In this document: positions 1-7,446 of the stretch, in pieces | Layout of the letters: each line of letters starts with the position of its first letter | Position numbering within the stretch: position 1 is the first letter of the stretch | Assembly (NCBI GenBank): GCA_012719345.1 | Contig: JAAYAN010000144.1 | Coordinates: 1 to 42,776, forward strand | Direction of reading: 5' to 3' | Origin: Ignavibacteria bacterium | GTDB taxonomy: Bacteria; Bacteroidota; Ignavibacteria; Ignavibacteriales; Melioribacteraceae | Length of the DNA: 42,776 nt | Position numbers and translations under genes: made by a program | The notes under the pieces: model-generated | Database searches by the model: none | What the model saw: only the letters and a program-made list of their open reading frames with translations | Told to the model about the DNA's origin: nothing

Positions 1-861
1 ATCAATCGGGTGAATAATATTTTTTTCACTTCGGAATATGCCCGGCTTATTTTTCCCGATGTTATAAATATGTTTCCTCAAAAGATTTATCATTGCCGAA
101 GTTTTTAAGTAATTTCTTTCAAAAGCTTTTGCCGGGATTGGATTATCGATATAAATATTAATAGTGCTGTTTCGCTTTCTGAACATTTCGCCCGGAAGCA
201 GAAACGTGGAAAATCTTTTATTTATAGCGGAAAGAATGTAAAACAGAGTTGAATTTATGGCGTTTATATATACAGGCAACACCGGACTTTCAAATTTCCG
301 CGAAAAATAGATTGCTCCTTTATGCCATTTTGTATCCGTAACAGTAAGCCATTTTAACCTTGAAACTTCTGCTGCCGGAAAAATAATTACTGCTTCTTCA
401 TTCGTCAAAGAGTTCCCTATCAATTCAATACTTTCACGCTGCATACCTTTCGATTCAATATTATAAGGAATAAAAAGATTATTCAAGTTGTCAATATTCA
501 GAAGAAGATCGTTTGCAACAATTTTAACATCTTTGCGTATTTCCGAAATGCCCTTTAATAATGCAAGTCCATCCAGACTGCCCAGCGGATGGTTTGAAAC
601 AATTATAAGTCTTCCTTCCGATGGAATTCTTTTAATATCCCTGTTATTTATTGAAAAAGAAAAATTAAGGGTTTCAAACAGTTCGTCAATAAATGCAAAA
701 TCCTTTTTATCTTTATGTTCATTTATAAACAAGTTTATTTCTTTTAACCATAAAAGTCTGCCCAAAGAACTCAGGATTATCTTTTTAATCAATTTCGGCT
801 GCTTGTTCCAGTAACCGGAATATCGTGTTTCAAATAATGTTTTAAGATTTATTTCATCCAT
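1..861 (-). CDS. lysophospholipid acyltransferase (PlsC/OlsA-like), 3' end cut by window
   Basis: The frame is open for 287 codons from an ATG at 861 to the window edge, so the C-terminus is missing. Residues 90-98 read NHPLGSLDG, a variant of the acyltransferase H-x(4/5)-D motif (H91, D97). FPAAEVSR at 161-168 sits where the family has its FPEGTRS-like substrate motif. This family transfers an acyl group to a lysophospholipid or lyso-ornithine lipid at the inner membrane. It starts 8 bases after the stop of the SMR gene, so it is probably the last or a late gene of the sugar operon. No long hydrophobic membrane segment is obvious. The family call is firm; the exact lipid substrate is unknown. 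Confidence 0.75.
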   Translation of the reverse strand, partial: MDEINLKTLFETRYSGYWNKQPKLIKKIILSSLGRLLWLKEINLFINEHKDKKDFAFIDELFETLNFSFSINNRDIKRIPSEGRLIIVSNHPLGSLDGLALLKGISEIRKDVKIVANDLLLNIDNLNNLFIPYNIESKGMQRESIELIGNSLTNEEAVIIFPAAEVSRLKWLTVTDTKWHKGAIYFSRKFESPVLPVYINAINSTLFYILSAINKRFSTFLLPGEMFRKRNSTINIYIDNPIPAKAFERNYLKTSAMINLLRKHIYNIGKNKPGIFRSEKNIIHPID

Positions 862-869
862 AAGGTTTC

Positions 870-1193
870 CTATTTTGCTGCTGTCGACATTTTTAATCCG
901 ATAATTCCAATGATTATCAAAGTTACAAAAAGCAATTTGCCGGAATGAAAGGGTTTATTGAAAACTACAATTTCAGCAGCTGTTGTTCCAATTACAGCAA
1001 TTCCCATCCAAATTGAATATGCAATACCGAGCGGAATTGTTTTTAAGGAATTTGAAAAAAAGAATGCGCTGAAAAAGCCGAAAAAAGCATAAAATAAAAT
1101 CGGGACAAATTTGGTAAAGCCTTCGGTATATTTTAGGCTGATAACCCAACCAATTTCAAGTACGCTTGCAATTAATAAATATAACCAGTTCAT
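870..1193 (-). CDS. small multidrug resistance family transporter, Gdx/SugE-like
   Basis: This is a 107-residue, four-helix membrane protein of normal SMR length. The essential glutamate E13 lies in the first helix. S42, W62 and the segments LKYTEGFT and GIIGLKMST are characteristic of the Gdx (SugE) guanidinium-exporter branch rather than of EmrE. Residue 10, glycine in the Gdx proteins I remember, is serine here, so substrate assignment is not secure. It works as a dual-topology dimer exchanging cation for protons in known relatives. It lies 6 bases after the NeuB-type gene and 8 bases before the acyltransferase, in the same orientation, so it is probably co-transcribed with the sugar genes. 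Why an exporter would be there is unclear; it may be a passenger. Confidence 0.8.
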   Translation of the reverse strand: MNWLYLLIASVLEIGWVISLKYTEGFTKFVPILFYAFFGFFSAFFFSNSLKTIPLGIAYSIWMGIAVIGTTAAEIVVFNKPFHSGKLLFVTLIIIGIIGLKMSTAAK

Positions 1194-1199
1194 ATTATC

Positions 1200-2090
1200 T
1201 CAAATTAAAATTTCGGATTTTTTTCTTCTAAGTTTTGCCAGAACTTTCTTTTCACTTTCATACACTTTTTTTACACCGTTACCAAGCGATTTCTCAATAT
1301 CGCGGATATTCTGAACTAATTTATATAATCCAACAATTTCAACAGATGCAGCTTGATCGCTTCCCCACATAGCACGGTCGAGGGTAATGTGCCTTTCAAT
1401 AAAATTAGCGCCGAGCGCAACAGCTGCCATAGTCGGGGCAAGTCCTGTTTCGTGACCCGAATATCCAATCGGGTATTTCGGAAATTTTTGTTTTAAAGCT
1501 CTGATTACTAAAAGGTTTAACTCCTCCAAATTGCATGGATAAGCGGAAGTTGATTGAGCGATTAGAAGTTCATCCATATTTAATAGTGAAACTGCAGCAT
1601 TAATTTCATCAGGAGAAGACATTCCTGTTGAGAGCATAATCGGTTTACCTGTTTCCTTTACTTTTAGCAGCAATTCAGAATCTGTTAATGAAGCCGAAGC
1701 CATTTTATAAACCGGCGGATCGAACTGTTCAATGAAATCAACTGCTTCTTCATCCCAGCAGGAAGCAAACCAGTCAATTTTTTTATCGCGGCAATGTTTA
1801 TCAATTTCAGCATATTCTTCAAGCCCGAATTCAACTTTGTATCTATAATCAATATATGTCATTCTTCCCCAAGGGGTATCGCGTTCAATATACCACTGAT
1901 CTTTAGGAACGCAAAGTTCAGGAGTTCTTTTCTGGAATTTCACAGCGTTGCATCCTGCAAAAACAGCTCCGTCAATCATTTTTTTTGCTATTTCCAAAGA
2001 GCCGTTATGGTTAATTCCAATTTCTGCAATTATATAAACCGGTTCACCACTGCCAATATATTTCTTCCCGATTTCAATTTTATTTCTCAT
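1200..2090 (-). CDS. NeuB-family nonulosonic acid synthase lacking the SAF domain
   Basis: Enzymes of this family condense phosphoenolpyruvate with a six-carbon aldose, or its 6-phosphate, to make sialic, legionaminic, pseudaminic or KDN-type acids. Visible signatures are AEIGINHNG at 22-30, KFQKR at 51-55, STGMSS at 154-159, GYSGHE at 209-214 and ERHITLDR at 232-239, all belonging to the (beta/alpha)8 barrel. At 296 residues the protein ends just after the barrel, whereas classical NeuB proteins are about 350 and carry a C-terminal antifreeze-like SAF domain. SAF-less members exist, and this resembles the KDN-9-phosphate synthase arrangement, next to a KdsC-type phosphatase. It starts 13 bases after that phosphatase. 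The exact substrate cannot be read from the sequence. Confidence 0.87.
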   Translation of the reverse strand: MRNKIEIGKKYIGSGEPVYIIAEIGINHNGSLEIAKKMIDGAVFAGCNAVKFQKRTPELCVPKDQWYIERDTPWGRMTYIDYRYKVEFGLEEYAEIDKHCRDKKIDWFASCWDEEAVDFIEQFDPPVYKMASASLTDSELLLKVKETGKPIMLSTGMSSPDEINAAVSLLNMDELLIAQSTSAYPCNLEELNLLVIRALKQKFPKYPIGYSGHETGLAPTMAAVALGANFIERHITLDRAMWGSDQAASVEIVGLYKLVQNIRDIEKSLGNGVKKVYESEKKVLAKLRRKKSEILI

Positions 2091-2103
2091 TTTTTACCTT
2101 TTC

Positions 2104-2616
2104 TCAATTATTTAGTTTTGCATTGATTATAAACTCTGCAAATTCTCTAAAGGCTCCATGCCCGCCTTTTTGAGTGCAGATTACATCGGCGGCATTTATG
2201 GCAAAATCAGTTGCATCAGCCGGACAAGCGCTGATACCTACTTCACGCATAACATCAACATCGTTTATGTCATCGCCTATGTAAGCAATTTCCTTGATAC
2301 TTATATTATATTTTGTTGCAATGTCCCGTATTCTTTTAATTTTGTTCTTAATACCCAGGTGAACTTCTTTTATTTGTAGTTTTTCGGCGCGTTTTCTTAA
2401 AAGCTGAATATCTTCTCCGCTAATTATTCCTGTCTCTATTTTTGCAATTTCGCGCAGCCTTTCAACCCCCATTCCGTCCCGAAGTGAAAATCTTTTTAAT
2501 TCTTCTCCGCGATCGGAATAATAAACTCCTGTATCAGTTAAAACTCCGTCGCAATCAGTAAAAACGAGTTTTATTTTTTTAGCTTTTTCGTTAATATTTT
2601 TGGTTTTTGTAACCAT
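2104..2616 (-). CDS. KdsC/YrbI-type HAD phosphatase (likely nonulosonate-9-phosphate phosphatase)
   Basis: The protein is 170 residues, the length of the cap-less KdsC family, which acts as a tetramer. The nucleophile motif DCDGVLTD (D21, D23) is near the N-terminus and the metal-binding GDDINDVDVM is in the C-terminal half. Known relatives remove phosphate from Kdo-8-phosphate, or from KDN-/NeuNAc-9-phosphate when they sit beside a NeuB homologue, as here. The stop lies 13 bases before the NeuB-type start, so the two are surely co-transcribed. I infer that it dephosphorylates the product of that synthase. An alternative is a housekeeping KdsC, but KDO genes are not visible nearby. Confidence 0.85.
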   Translation of the reverse strand: MVTKTKNINEKAKKIKLVFTDCDGVLTDTGVYYSDRGEELKRFSLRDGMGVERLREIAKIETGIISGEDIQLLRKRAEKLQIKEVHLGIKNKIKRIRDIATKYNISIKEIAYIGDDINDVDVMREVGISACPADATDFAINAADVICTQKGGHGAFREFAEFIINAKLNN

Positions 2617-2628
2617 ACAATATCCTCC

Positions 2629-3432
2629 TTACCAGCAAGTCCATCCGCCATCAACAACAAGATTTGCACCTGTCATATAAGAAGAAGCATTGCTTGCCAA
2701 GTATACCAATGCTCCTTTGTATTCTTCTTGATTAGCCATTCTTCCAAGCGGAGTTCTTTTCGAGTAATTATCGATAAAAGCTTTGTCCTGCATATTTTCA
2801 ACTCCGCCGGGTGAAAGAGAATTTACCCTCACATTATTTTTACCCCAGTAAGCTGCAAGATATTTAGTAAATGAAATAATTGCGCCTTTTGTTGCCGAAT
2901 ATGCTGGCGGTTTGTAGTAAAATTGACTGCCGTCTTCTCGCATATAAATTGATTGATCGGGGGCTACAATTCCATAAGTTGATGCTATATTAATAATACT
3001 GCCGCCTGAATTTTCTGCCATATAACTCCCAAAAATCTGCGAGCAGTTAAATGTACCTGTCAGATTAACAGCAATTGATCTGTTCCATAAATCTACAGGA
3101 TAATTTTCAAATCTCAATAAATCAATTTCGGCAGCCGGGCACTCAACCATATCGTTTATTGCTGCATTGTTAACTAGTATATCTATTCGTCCGAAATAGT
3201 CCAGAATTTTTTCCCTTACATGAACAACCTGCTCCCGGTCCGTTATATCGCAGCCGAATCCAACGGAAACAGTATCTAAGTTTTCCGAGGCAGAAATTGC
3301 TTCAATAATATCAATATCTATAACTACAACATTTGCCCCTGCTTCGGATAATGCCAGAGAGTGCTGTTTGCCGAGCAAACCGCATCCGCCGGTTACTATT
3401 GCAACTTTATTTTTCAATGAAAAATCGTTCAT
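2629..3432 (-). CDS. short-chain dehydrogenase/reductase of the nonulosonate cluster (PtmA-like)
   Basis: This is a classical SDR of 267 residues. The cofactor motif TGGCGLLG is at 14-21, NNAA at 88-91, the catalytic S151 in NIAST and the pair Y178/K182 in YSATK. NAD(P)-dependent oxidation or reduction of a sugar hydroxyl or keto group is expected. Its N-terminal wording resembles the PtmA-type oxidoreductases found beside legionaminic acid genes, but I rely on memory for that. It lies 12 bases before the phosphatase gene. Upstream of it is an unusual 86-base gap containing GC-rich palindromes, the only real break in this otherwise packed operon. Its substrate is unknown; it could supply the keto group used by the aminotransferase. 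Confidence 0.82.
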   Translation of the reverse strand: MNDFSLKNKVAIVTGGCGLLGKQHSLALSEAGANVVVIDIDIIEAISASENLDTVSVGFGCDITDREQVVHVREKILDYFGRIDILVNNAAINDMVECPAAEIDLLRFENYPVDLWNRSIAVNLTGTFNCSQIFGSYMAENSGGSIINIASTYGIVAPDQSIYMREDGSQFYYKPPAYSATKGAIISFTKYLAAYWGKNNVRVNSLSPGGVENMQDKAFIDNYSKRTPLGRMANQEEYKGALVYLASNASSYMTGANLVVDGGWTCW

Positions 3433-3467
3433 ATTATTTATCTGCTTTTACTGGTTTAATGTCTAAT

Positions 3468-3488
3468 TCTCCGACGCTTGCGTCGAGA
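3468..3488. repeat. short GC-rich palindrome with GCTTGC core
   Basis: The arms CGACGC and GCGTCG flank a TT and are extended outward by TCT/AGA with one bulged base. It lies in the only sizeable gap of the sugar operon. A second palindrome with the same GCTTGC core lies 40 bases away. It could be a REP-like element or a processing/terminating hairpin. Confidence 0.6.
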
Positions 3489-3518
3489 GTTACAACTTTT
3501 TGTAAAAGAGACTATCAA

Positions 3519-4865
3519 CTAGATACCCCGCTGCTTGCGGCGGGGAGATTCATTATTAAAAACATTTGTTTTCCTGAACAACGGTTGAACCGGAATTCCT
3601 TTAATCATATCTTTTACTTTATTATCGCGTATTGCCATTTTAAGAATAAAGAGCACTTCTTCGTAAACGTTGAGCGTATAATCAATTTCACTTTCTGTAT
3701 GCGAATAGCTGATATTATGAAAACCGCTCCATAGTATTCCCCGCTTAAGCATTTCCTGCTGCATTAAACTTTTTAATTCGAGAGGGTTCTTATATTCTTC
3801 ATTAAAAGCAATCATTGTTCTTGCATCGTAACCAATGCATTTCGAGAATTCAATATTCATTGCGCCGGCTATTTTGTTATATCCGTTTTTTAATTTTGCA
3901 CCCAGATTACGCAAATAGGAGGGAACATTATTTTTACAAATTTCATTTATTGTTGCTTTTGCTGCAGCAAGTGAAAGAGCTTCTCCGCCGAAAGTATTAT
4001 AAAAAAATACTTGGTCATCCAGAAGATCCATTATTTCTCTTTTTCCGGTTAAAACCGAAAGAGGCATTCCGTTTGCAACGGCTTTAGAGTAACAAGCCAA
4101 ATCGGGAACAACGTTGAAATATTCTTGAGCTCCGCCTATTTCCAGTCTGAAACCTGTCCACATTTCATCAAAAATTAGCAAAATGTTGTTTTTTTTGCAT
4201 AACTCTGATGCTTCAGCTAAAAAGTTGTTTTTAGGATATTCAAAGACCATTGGTTCGAGAATAACACATGCAGTATTGCTGTCAATTGATTTTTCAAGCG
4301 AATTTATGTCGTTATAATTGAATGTATAGGAAAGATTCTGGATTTCTTCAGGTATTCCGGCATTTCGTTTAGTAACACTTACATACCAATCGTGCCAGCC
4401 GTGATAACCGCAACATAATACTTTATTTTTTTTTGTAAAAGCTCTTGCAAGTCTTACCGCAGCGCTTGTAACATCTGCGCCGCCTTTACTGTAGCGAATT
4501 GATTCTGCGTTCGGGATAATTTTATTTATCATTTCTGCTACTTCCACTTCAAGCGGGTGCATTAGAGAAAAAGTTATTCCCTGCTCGAGTTGGTTTTTTA
4601 TCGCTTCATCTACTACAGGGTAGCAATAACCCAGCGAAAGCGGGCCGATTGCCATGTTATAATCGAGATATTCATTTCCGTCAGCATCCCATACGTGACT
4701 TCCTTTTCCTTTTAAAAGATATTTAGGTGATACTCCGTTAACGTGCTGCGAAGGACCTTTAGCCATTGTTTGTGTTGCAGAGGGTATTAAATTTTTTGCC
4801 CTAGCATAAAATTTATCAGATTCGCTGATAACAGGATAATTTAAGTTAAATTTAACTCCGTTCAT
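3519..4865 (-). CDS. class III PLP aminotransferase (glutamate-1-semialdehyde aminomutase-like)
   Basis: This 448-residue protein is a fold-type I PLP enzyme. Visible are the YHGWHDW loop at 154-160, the PLP-pyridine aspartate D233 in IFDEMWTGFR and the Schiff-base lysine K261 in CYSKAVANGMPLS. It resembles the GSA-aminomutase-like enzymes found in sugar clusters with SpsF and NeuB homologues. True HemL has GGGFPVGA-like text after the lysine, which is absent. I infer that it installs an amino group on a keto- or aldehydo-sugar. It overlaps the transketolase C-half gene by 14 bases. The last residues, ESPRRKQRGI, are encoded by a GC-rich palindrome that also supplies the TAG stop, so the natural C-terminus may once have differed. 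Confidence 0.85.
   Translation of the reverse strand: MNGVKFNLNYPVISESDKFYARAKNLIPSATQTMAKGPSQHVNGVSPKYLLKGKGSHVWDADGNEYLDYNMAIGPLSLGYCYPVVDEAIKNQLEQGITFSLMHPLEVEVAEMINKIIPNAESIRYSKGGADVTSAAVRLARAFTKKNKVLCCGYHGWHDWYVSVTKRNAGIPEEIQNLSYTFNYNDINSLEKSIDSNTACVILEPMVFEYPKNNFLAEASELCKKNNILLIFDEMWTGFRLEIGGAQEYFNVVPDLACYSKAVANGMPLSVLTGKREIMDLLDDQVFFYNTFGGEALSLAAAKATINEICKNNVPSYLRNLGAKLKNGYNKIAGAMNIEFSKCIGYDARTMIAFNEEYKNPLELKSLMQQEMLKRGILWSGFHNISYSHTESEIDYTLNVYEEVLFILKMAIRDNKVKDMIKGIPVQPLFRKTNVFNNESPRRKQRGI
3526..3545. repeat. GC-rich palindrome forming the 3' end of the aminotransferase gene
   Basis: The arms CCCCGC (3526-3531) and GCGGGG (3540-3545) are perfect, with an 8-base loop containing GCTTGC. 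The surroundings are A+T-rich, so it stands out. It encodes the final residues of the aminotransferase on the minus strand. It shares its core with the palindrome at 3468-3488, which suggests a small dispersed repeat family. Confidence 0.65.
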
Positions 4866-5778
4866 TGTATATGCTGCCTTTATTTATTAAATAATGTTCA
4901 ATTCTGTCGGCAAGTTGAAGTCCCGTAAATCCTTCATTGGCAAGCACATCTTTAAGAAGTGCTGGTTTAAACCAACGGTTTTTTAGGGCAATTCCTTCAA
5001 GATCGGTTGAAAGTTTATTTTTTGCAATAAACTCGCATAATATTGAATACAAGCCGCCCTTTTTAAGGTGATCTTCAATTGTAATCAAAACAGGTGTTTC
5101 AAAAATTGCTTTAAAAATTATTTCATCATCAAAAGGTTTGAGAGTGCGGAGATTGATTAATCTGGCATTTATACCTCTTTCGGATAACAATTCCGAAGCT
5201 ATAAAAGCTTCTCGTACCATCATTCCATAGCTTAAAATTGTTAAATCATTGCCTTCTGTAACCAATTCTGCCTGTCCAAGTTCAAATGGTTTGTGTTCAA
5301 ATAATGCAGGTAGATTATTATACCTTATATAAACAGGCTTATTATAATCAAAGATTTTTGGAAGGCATTCAATCATATCGTTTTCATCCGAAGGGCAGAA
5401 TATTTTCATTTTGGGTATTCCTCTCATTAAAGAAATATCTTCTATTGCCTGATGTGTCGGTCCGTTTGCTTCCGATAAAAATCCGGCAAAACTTCCAACA
5501 AGCTTAACGGGCAATTGACCAATTCCAATATCTGTACGGATAAACTCAAAAGCGCGCATAGTTAAAAACGATGCCAATGCATGTGTTATTGGGATTCTTC
5601 CACGTAACGCAAGTCCGGCGGAAATGCCTACCATAGTTTGTTCCGTTATTCCGGTATCAATAAATCTGTTACCTAAAATTTTCGGAAGATTGCGAATTGC
5701 TGCTCGGTTTTCGGCAGTGAGAATGATGAATTTATCGTCAGATAAAGTTATCTGTGTTAATAGTTCTTCGTAATTCAT
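4852..5778 (-). CDS. transketolase-like, C-terminal subunit (pyrimidine-binding and C domains)
   Basis: This 308-residue protein corresponds to the second half of a transketolase. DTGITEQ at 41-47 holds the glutamate (E46) that activates thiamine diphosphate in the family, followed by an SAGLALRG segment. The C-terminal transketolase domain follows after about residue 175. Its start is 1 base after the stop of the N-terminal half, so the pair should form one two-chain enzyme with active sites at the interface. Full-length housekeeping transketolase is about 660 residues in one chain. Split forms are common in biosynthetic clusters. It would move a two-carbon ketol unit between sugars, or act as a related ThDP lyase. 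Its place inside the nonulosonate-like operon suggests a dedicated role in building the sugar skeleton. Confidence 0.87.
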   Translation of the reverse strand: MNYEELLTQITLSDDKFIILTAENRAAIRNLPKILGNRFIDTGITEQTMVGISAGLALRGRIPITHALASFLTMRAFEFIRTDIGIGQLPVKLVGSFAGFLSEANGPTHQAIEDISLMRGIPKMKIFCPSDENDMIECLPKIFDYNKPVYIRYNNLPALFEHKPFELGQAELVTEGNDLTILSYGMMVREAFIASELLSERGINARLINLRTLKPFDDEIIFKAIFETPVLITIEDHLKKGGLYSILCEFIAKNKLSTDLEGIALKNRWFKPALLKDVLANEGFTGLQLADRIEHYLINKGSIYNERS

Positions 5779-5779
5779 A

Positions 5780-6637
5780 TTATCTAGCTATAATTGTTTC
5801 GGAACTTAGTTGTGTTTTATCGCCGCCTTTTAATTCAACAAGTAAATCTTCAATTTCTTCGTGTGTGAATTTGCAAAACCATCTGTCAGCCCTTTCTTCA
5901 ATGCTTGGCAAACCTTTTCCGCGGATAGTATCGGCAATAATAGCAGACGGCTTATGTGAGTTAAAATCTAAAGAATTAAATGCATTATTTATTTCAACAA
6001 AACTATGACCATCAATTCTTTGAACATTGCATCCGAAAGCTTTAAATTTATCAGCAAGTGGTTCAAGCGGTATAAGTTCTTCGGTTCTTTCATTTGCCTG
6101 AAATTTATTTCTGTCAACTACAATTATCAAATTATCCAGTTTATATGCCGAAGCAACAAGCAATCCTTCCCAAATTGAACCTTCGTTAAGCTCGCCATCT
6201 CCGAGAATTACAATTATTTTGTTGGTAAAACCTTTTATTTTACAGTCGATTGCTACACCCATTGCTACTGAAAGCAAATGCCCGAGTGAGCCAGAATGGA
6301 ATTCAACTCCCGGTATTTTTCTGTTGGGATGCCAATATATGTGGTCGTTGGTTTTCAAATGGTTTAGCAAACGCGATTTTTCAAACCAGCCAAGTTCCGT
6401 AAACATAGAATAAAGAGAAGGCACATCGTGCCCTTTCGAAAGAAAAAGATAATTTCTTTCCGGATTGTTTAGTTGCTGAATTTCCAGATTGAGAAAGACT
6501 TTATACAAATAGACAATTAATTCTACACAGGAAAGTGAAGCCCCTATAAAACAGCCGCCCCCGGCAGTAAGTTTTATAATTTCTTCTCTTACATTTTGTG
6601 CAGTTCTATGCAACGATGTTATTTCTTCTTTTTTCAT
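5780..6637 (-). CDS. transketolase-like, N-terminal subunit (ThDP diphosphate-binding)
   Basis: The protein has 285 residues, matching a transketolase N-terminal domain. The ThDP/metal signature begins with GDG at 146-148 and ends with the asparagine N177 in VDRNKFQ, the spacing expected of the GDG-x(about 27)-N motif. SKGHDVPSLY (67-76) and HSGSLGHLLS (114-123) carry the histidines that touch the cofactor and substrate phosphates in transketolases. The start codon lies inside the end of the cytidylyltransferase gene, a 32-base overlap, and the stop is 1 base from the partner subunit, so translation is likely coupled. Substrate unknown. Confidence 0.88.
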   Translation of the reverse strand: MKKEEITSLHRTAQNVREEIIKLTAGGGCFIGASLSCVELIVYLYKVFLNLEIQQLNNPERNYLFLSKGHDVPSLYSMFTELGWFEKSRLLNHLKTNDHIYWHPNRKIPGVEFHSGSLGHLLSVAMGVAIDCKIKGFTNKIIVILGDGELNEGSIWEGLLVASAYKLDNLIIVVDRNKFQANERTEELIPLEPLADKFKAFGCNVQRIDGHSFVEINNAFNSLDFNSHKPSAIIADTIRGKGLPSIEERADRWFCKFTHEEIEDLLVELKGGDKTQLSSETIIAR

Positions 6638-7445
6638 ATTGGGATACGTGTTTTTTTCTTAAATAATCTTCAATGTTTTTAATTTCGGAAATGTGATTGT
6701 CGTACCAGTAGGATCCGCAAAACTGTTTGTTAATACTTGATATTTCAGGTTTATTATCTAATAATCTCAAAATCTCTTCTAATCGGAAAATTTTAGAGAC
6801 AGGATATAATTCTTCGAATACCCTTTTAATAAAAAGATAATCCTCGTAGTAATCTATTGTAAATCTATGACTCAACGAATAATCCAATCCGGTTTCCCAT
6901 TCAACATTGCCTATTTTGAATTTTGACGGATTTTCCCACATATACGGTGTGGTATGTTCACGCTGATAGTTTTTAAAAGCTTCCAGCCAGCTTCTTTCCA
7001 GAGCTTCCATCGACATTACTTCAACATCATTCCCATCGGGGAAAGTAGCAGGATGAAGATTGCTAACAAAATCGAATTTACGATAGCATGCTTCGTAGTA
7101 TCTTATTACCTTGTCAATTATCCGCGGATCAATAAGAGGACAGTCCGATGGAATTTTGACGATTGCATCGGCATAATATTTTATTCCAACCTGAAAATGT
7201 CTGTCCAATAAATCTGTTGGATTTCCCCTGTAAAAATCAATTCCCCTAGATGCACACAACTCAGCAATTGCATCATCTTCTTTATCTGTGGTAGTAGCAA
7301 CAACAATTCTCCCCACTTTTTTTGTTGAAGAAACTCTTTCAATCATTCTTATCAGCAAAGGTTCATCCAGTAAAGGGAGTAAAACTTTTCCTTTTAATCT
7401 TGTTGATAACATTCGAGCTTGAATAACAGTTACTATATTTAACAT
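6606..7445 (-). CDS. SpsF/NeuA-type cytidylyltransferase (CMP-sugar activation)
   Basis: The 279-residue protein opens with TVIQARMLSTRLKGKVL, the nucleotide-binding signature of the SpsF/CMP-sugar synthetase branch of GT-A nucleotidyltransferases. R11, R16 and K20 are at the expected positions. SDCPLIDP follows at about 99-106 and is the metal-binding region. Family members activate keto-acid sugars with CTP, releasing pyrophosphate. In this operon the natural substrate is the product of the NeuB-type synthase. The long C-terminal half after residue 200 has no feature that I recognise. The gene begins 1 base after the GT-B gene ends. SpsF homologues are often poorly characterised, so CTP specificity is inferred. 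Confidence 0.83.
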   Translation of the reverse strand: MLNIVTVIQARMLSTRLKGKVLLPLLDEPLLIRMIERVSSTKKVGRIVVATTTDKEDDAIAELCASRGIDFYRGNPTDLLDRHFQVGIKYYADAIVKIPSDCPLIDPRIIDKVIRYYEACYRKFDFVSNLHPATFPDGNDVEVMSMEALERSWLEAFKNYQREHTTPYMWENPSKFKIGNVEWETGLDYSLSHRFTIDYYEDYLFIKRVFEELYPVSKIFRLEEILRLLDNKPEISSINKQFCGSYWYDNHISEIKNIEDYLRKKHVSQYEKRRNNIVA

Positions 7446-7446
7446 A

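Noticed and set aside
3333-3734. Rightward open frame across the SDR and aminotransferase ends
   Set aside because: It runs opposite to well-supported genes and through the palindromes; no ribosome site or family features.
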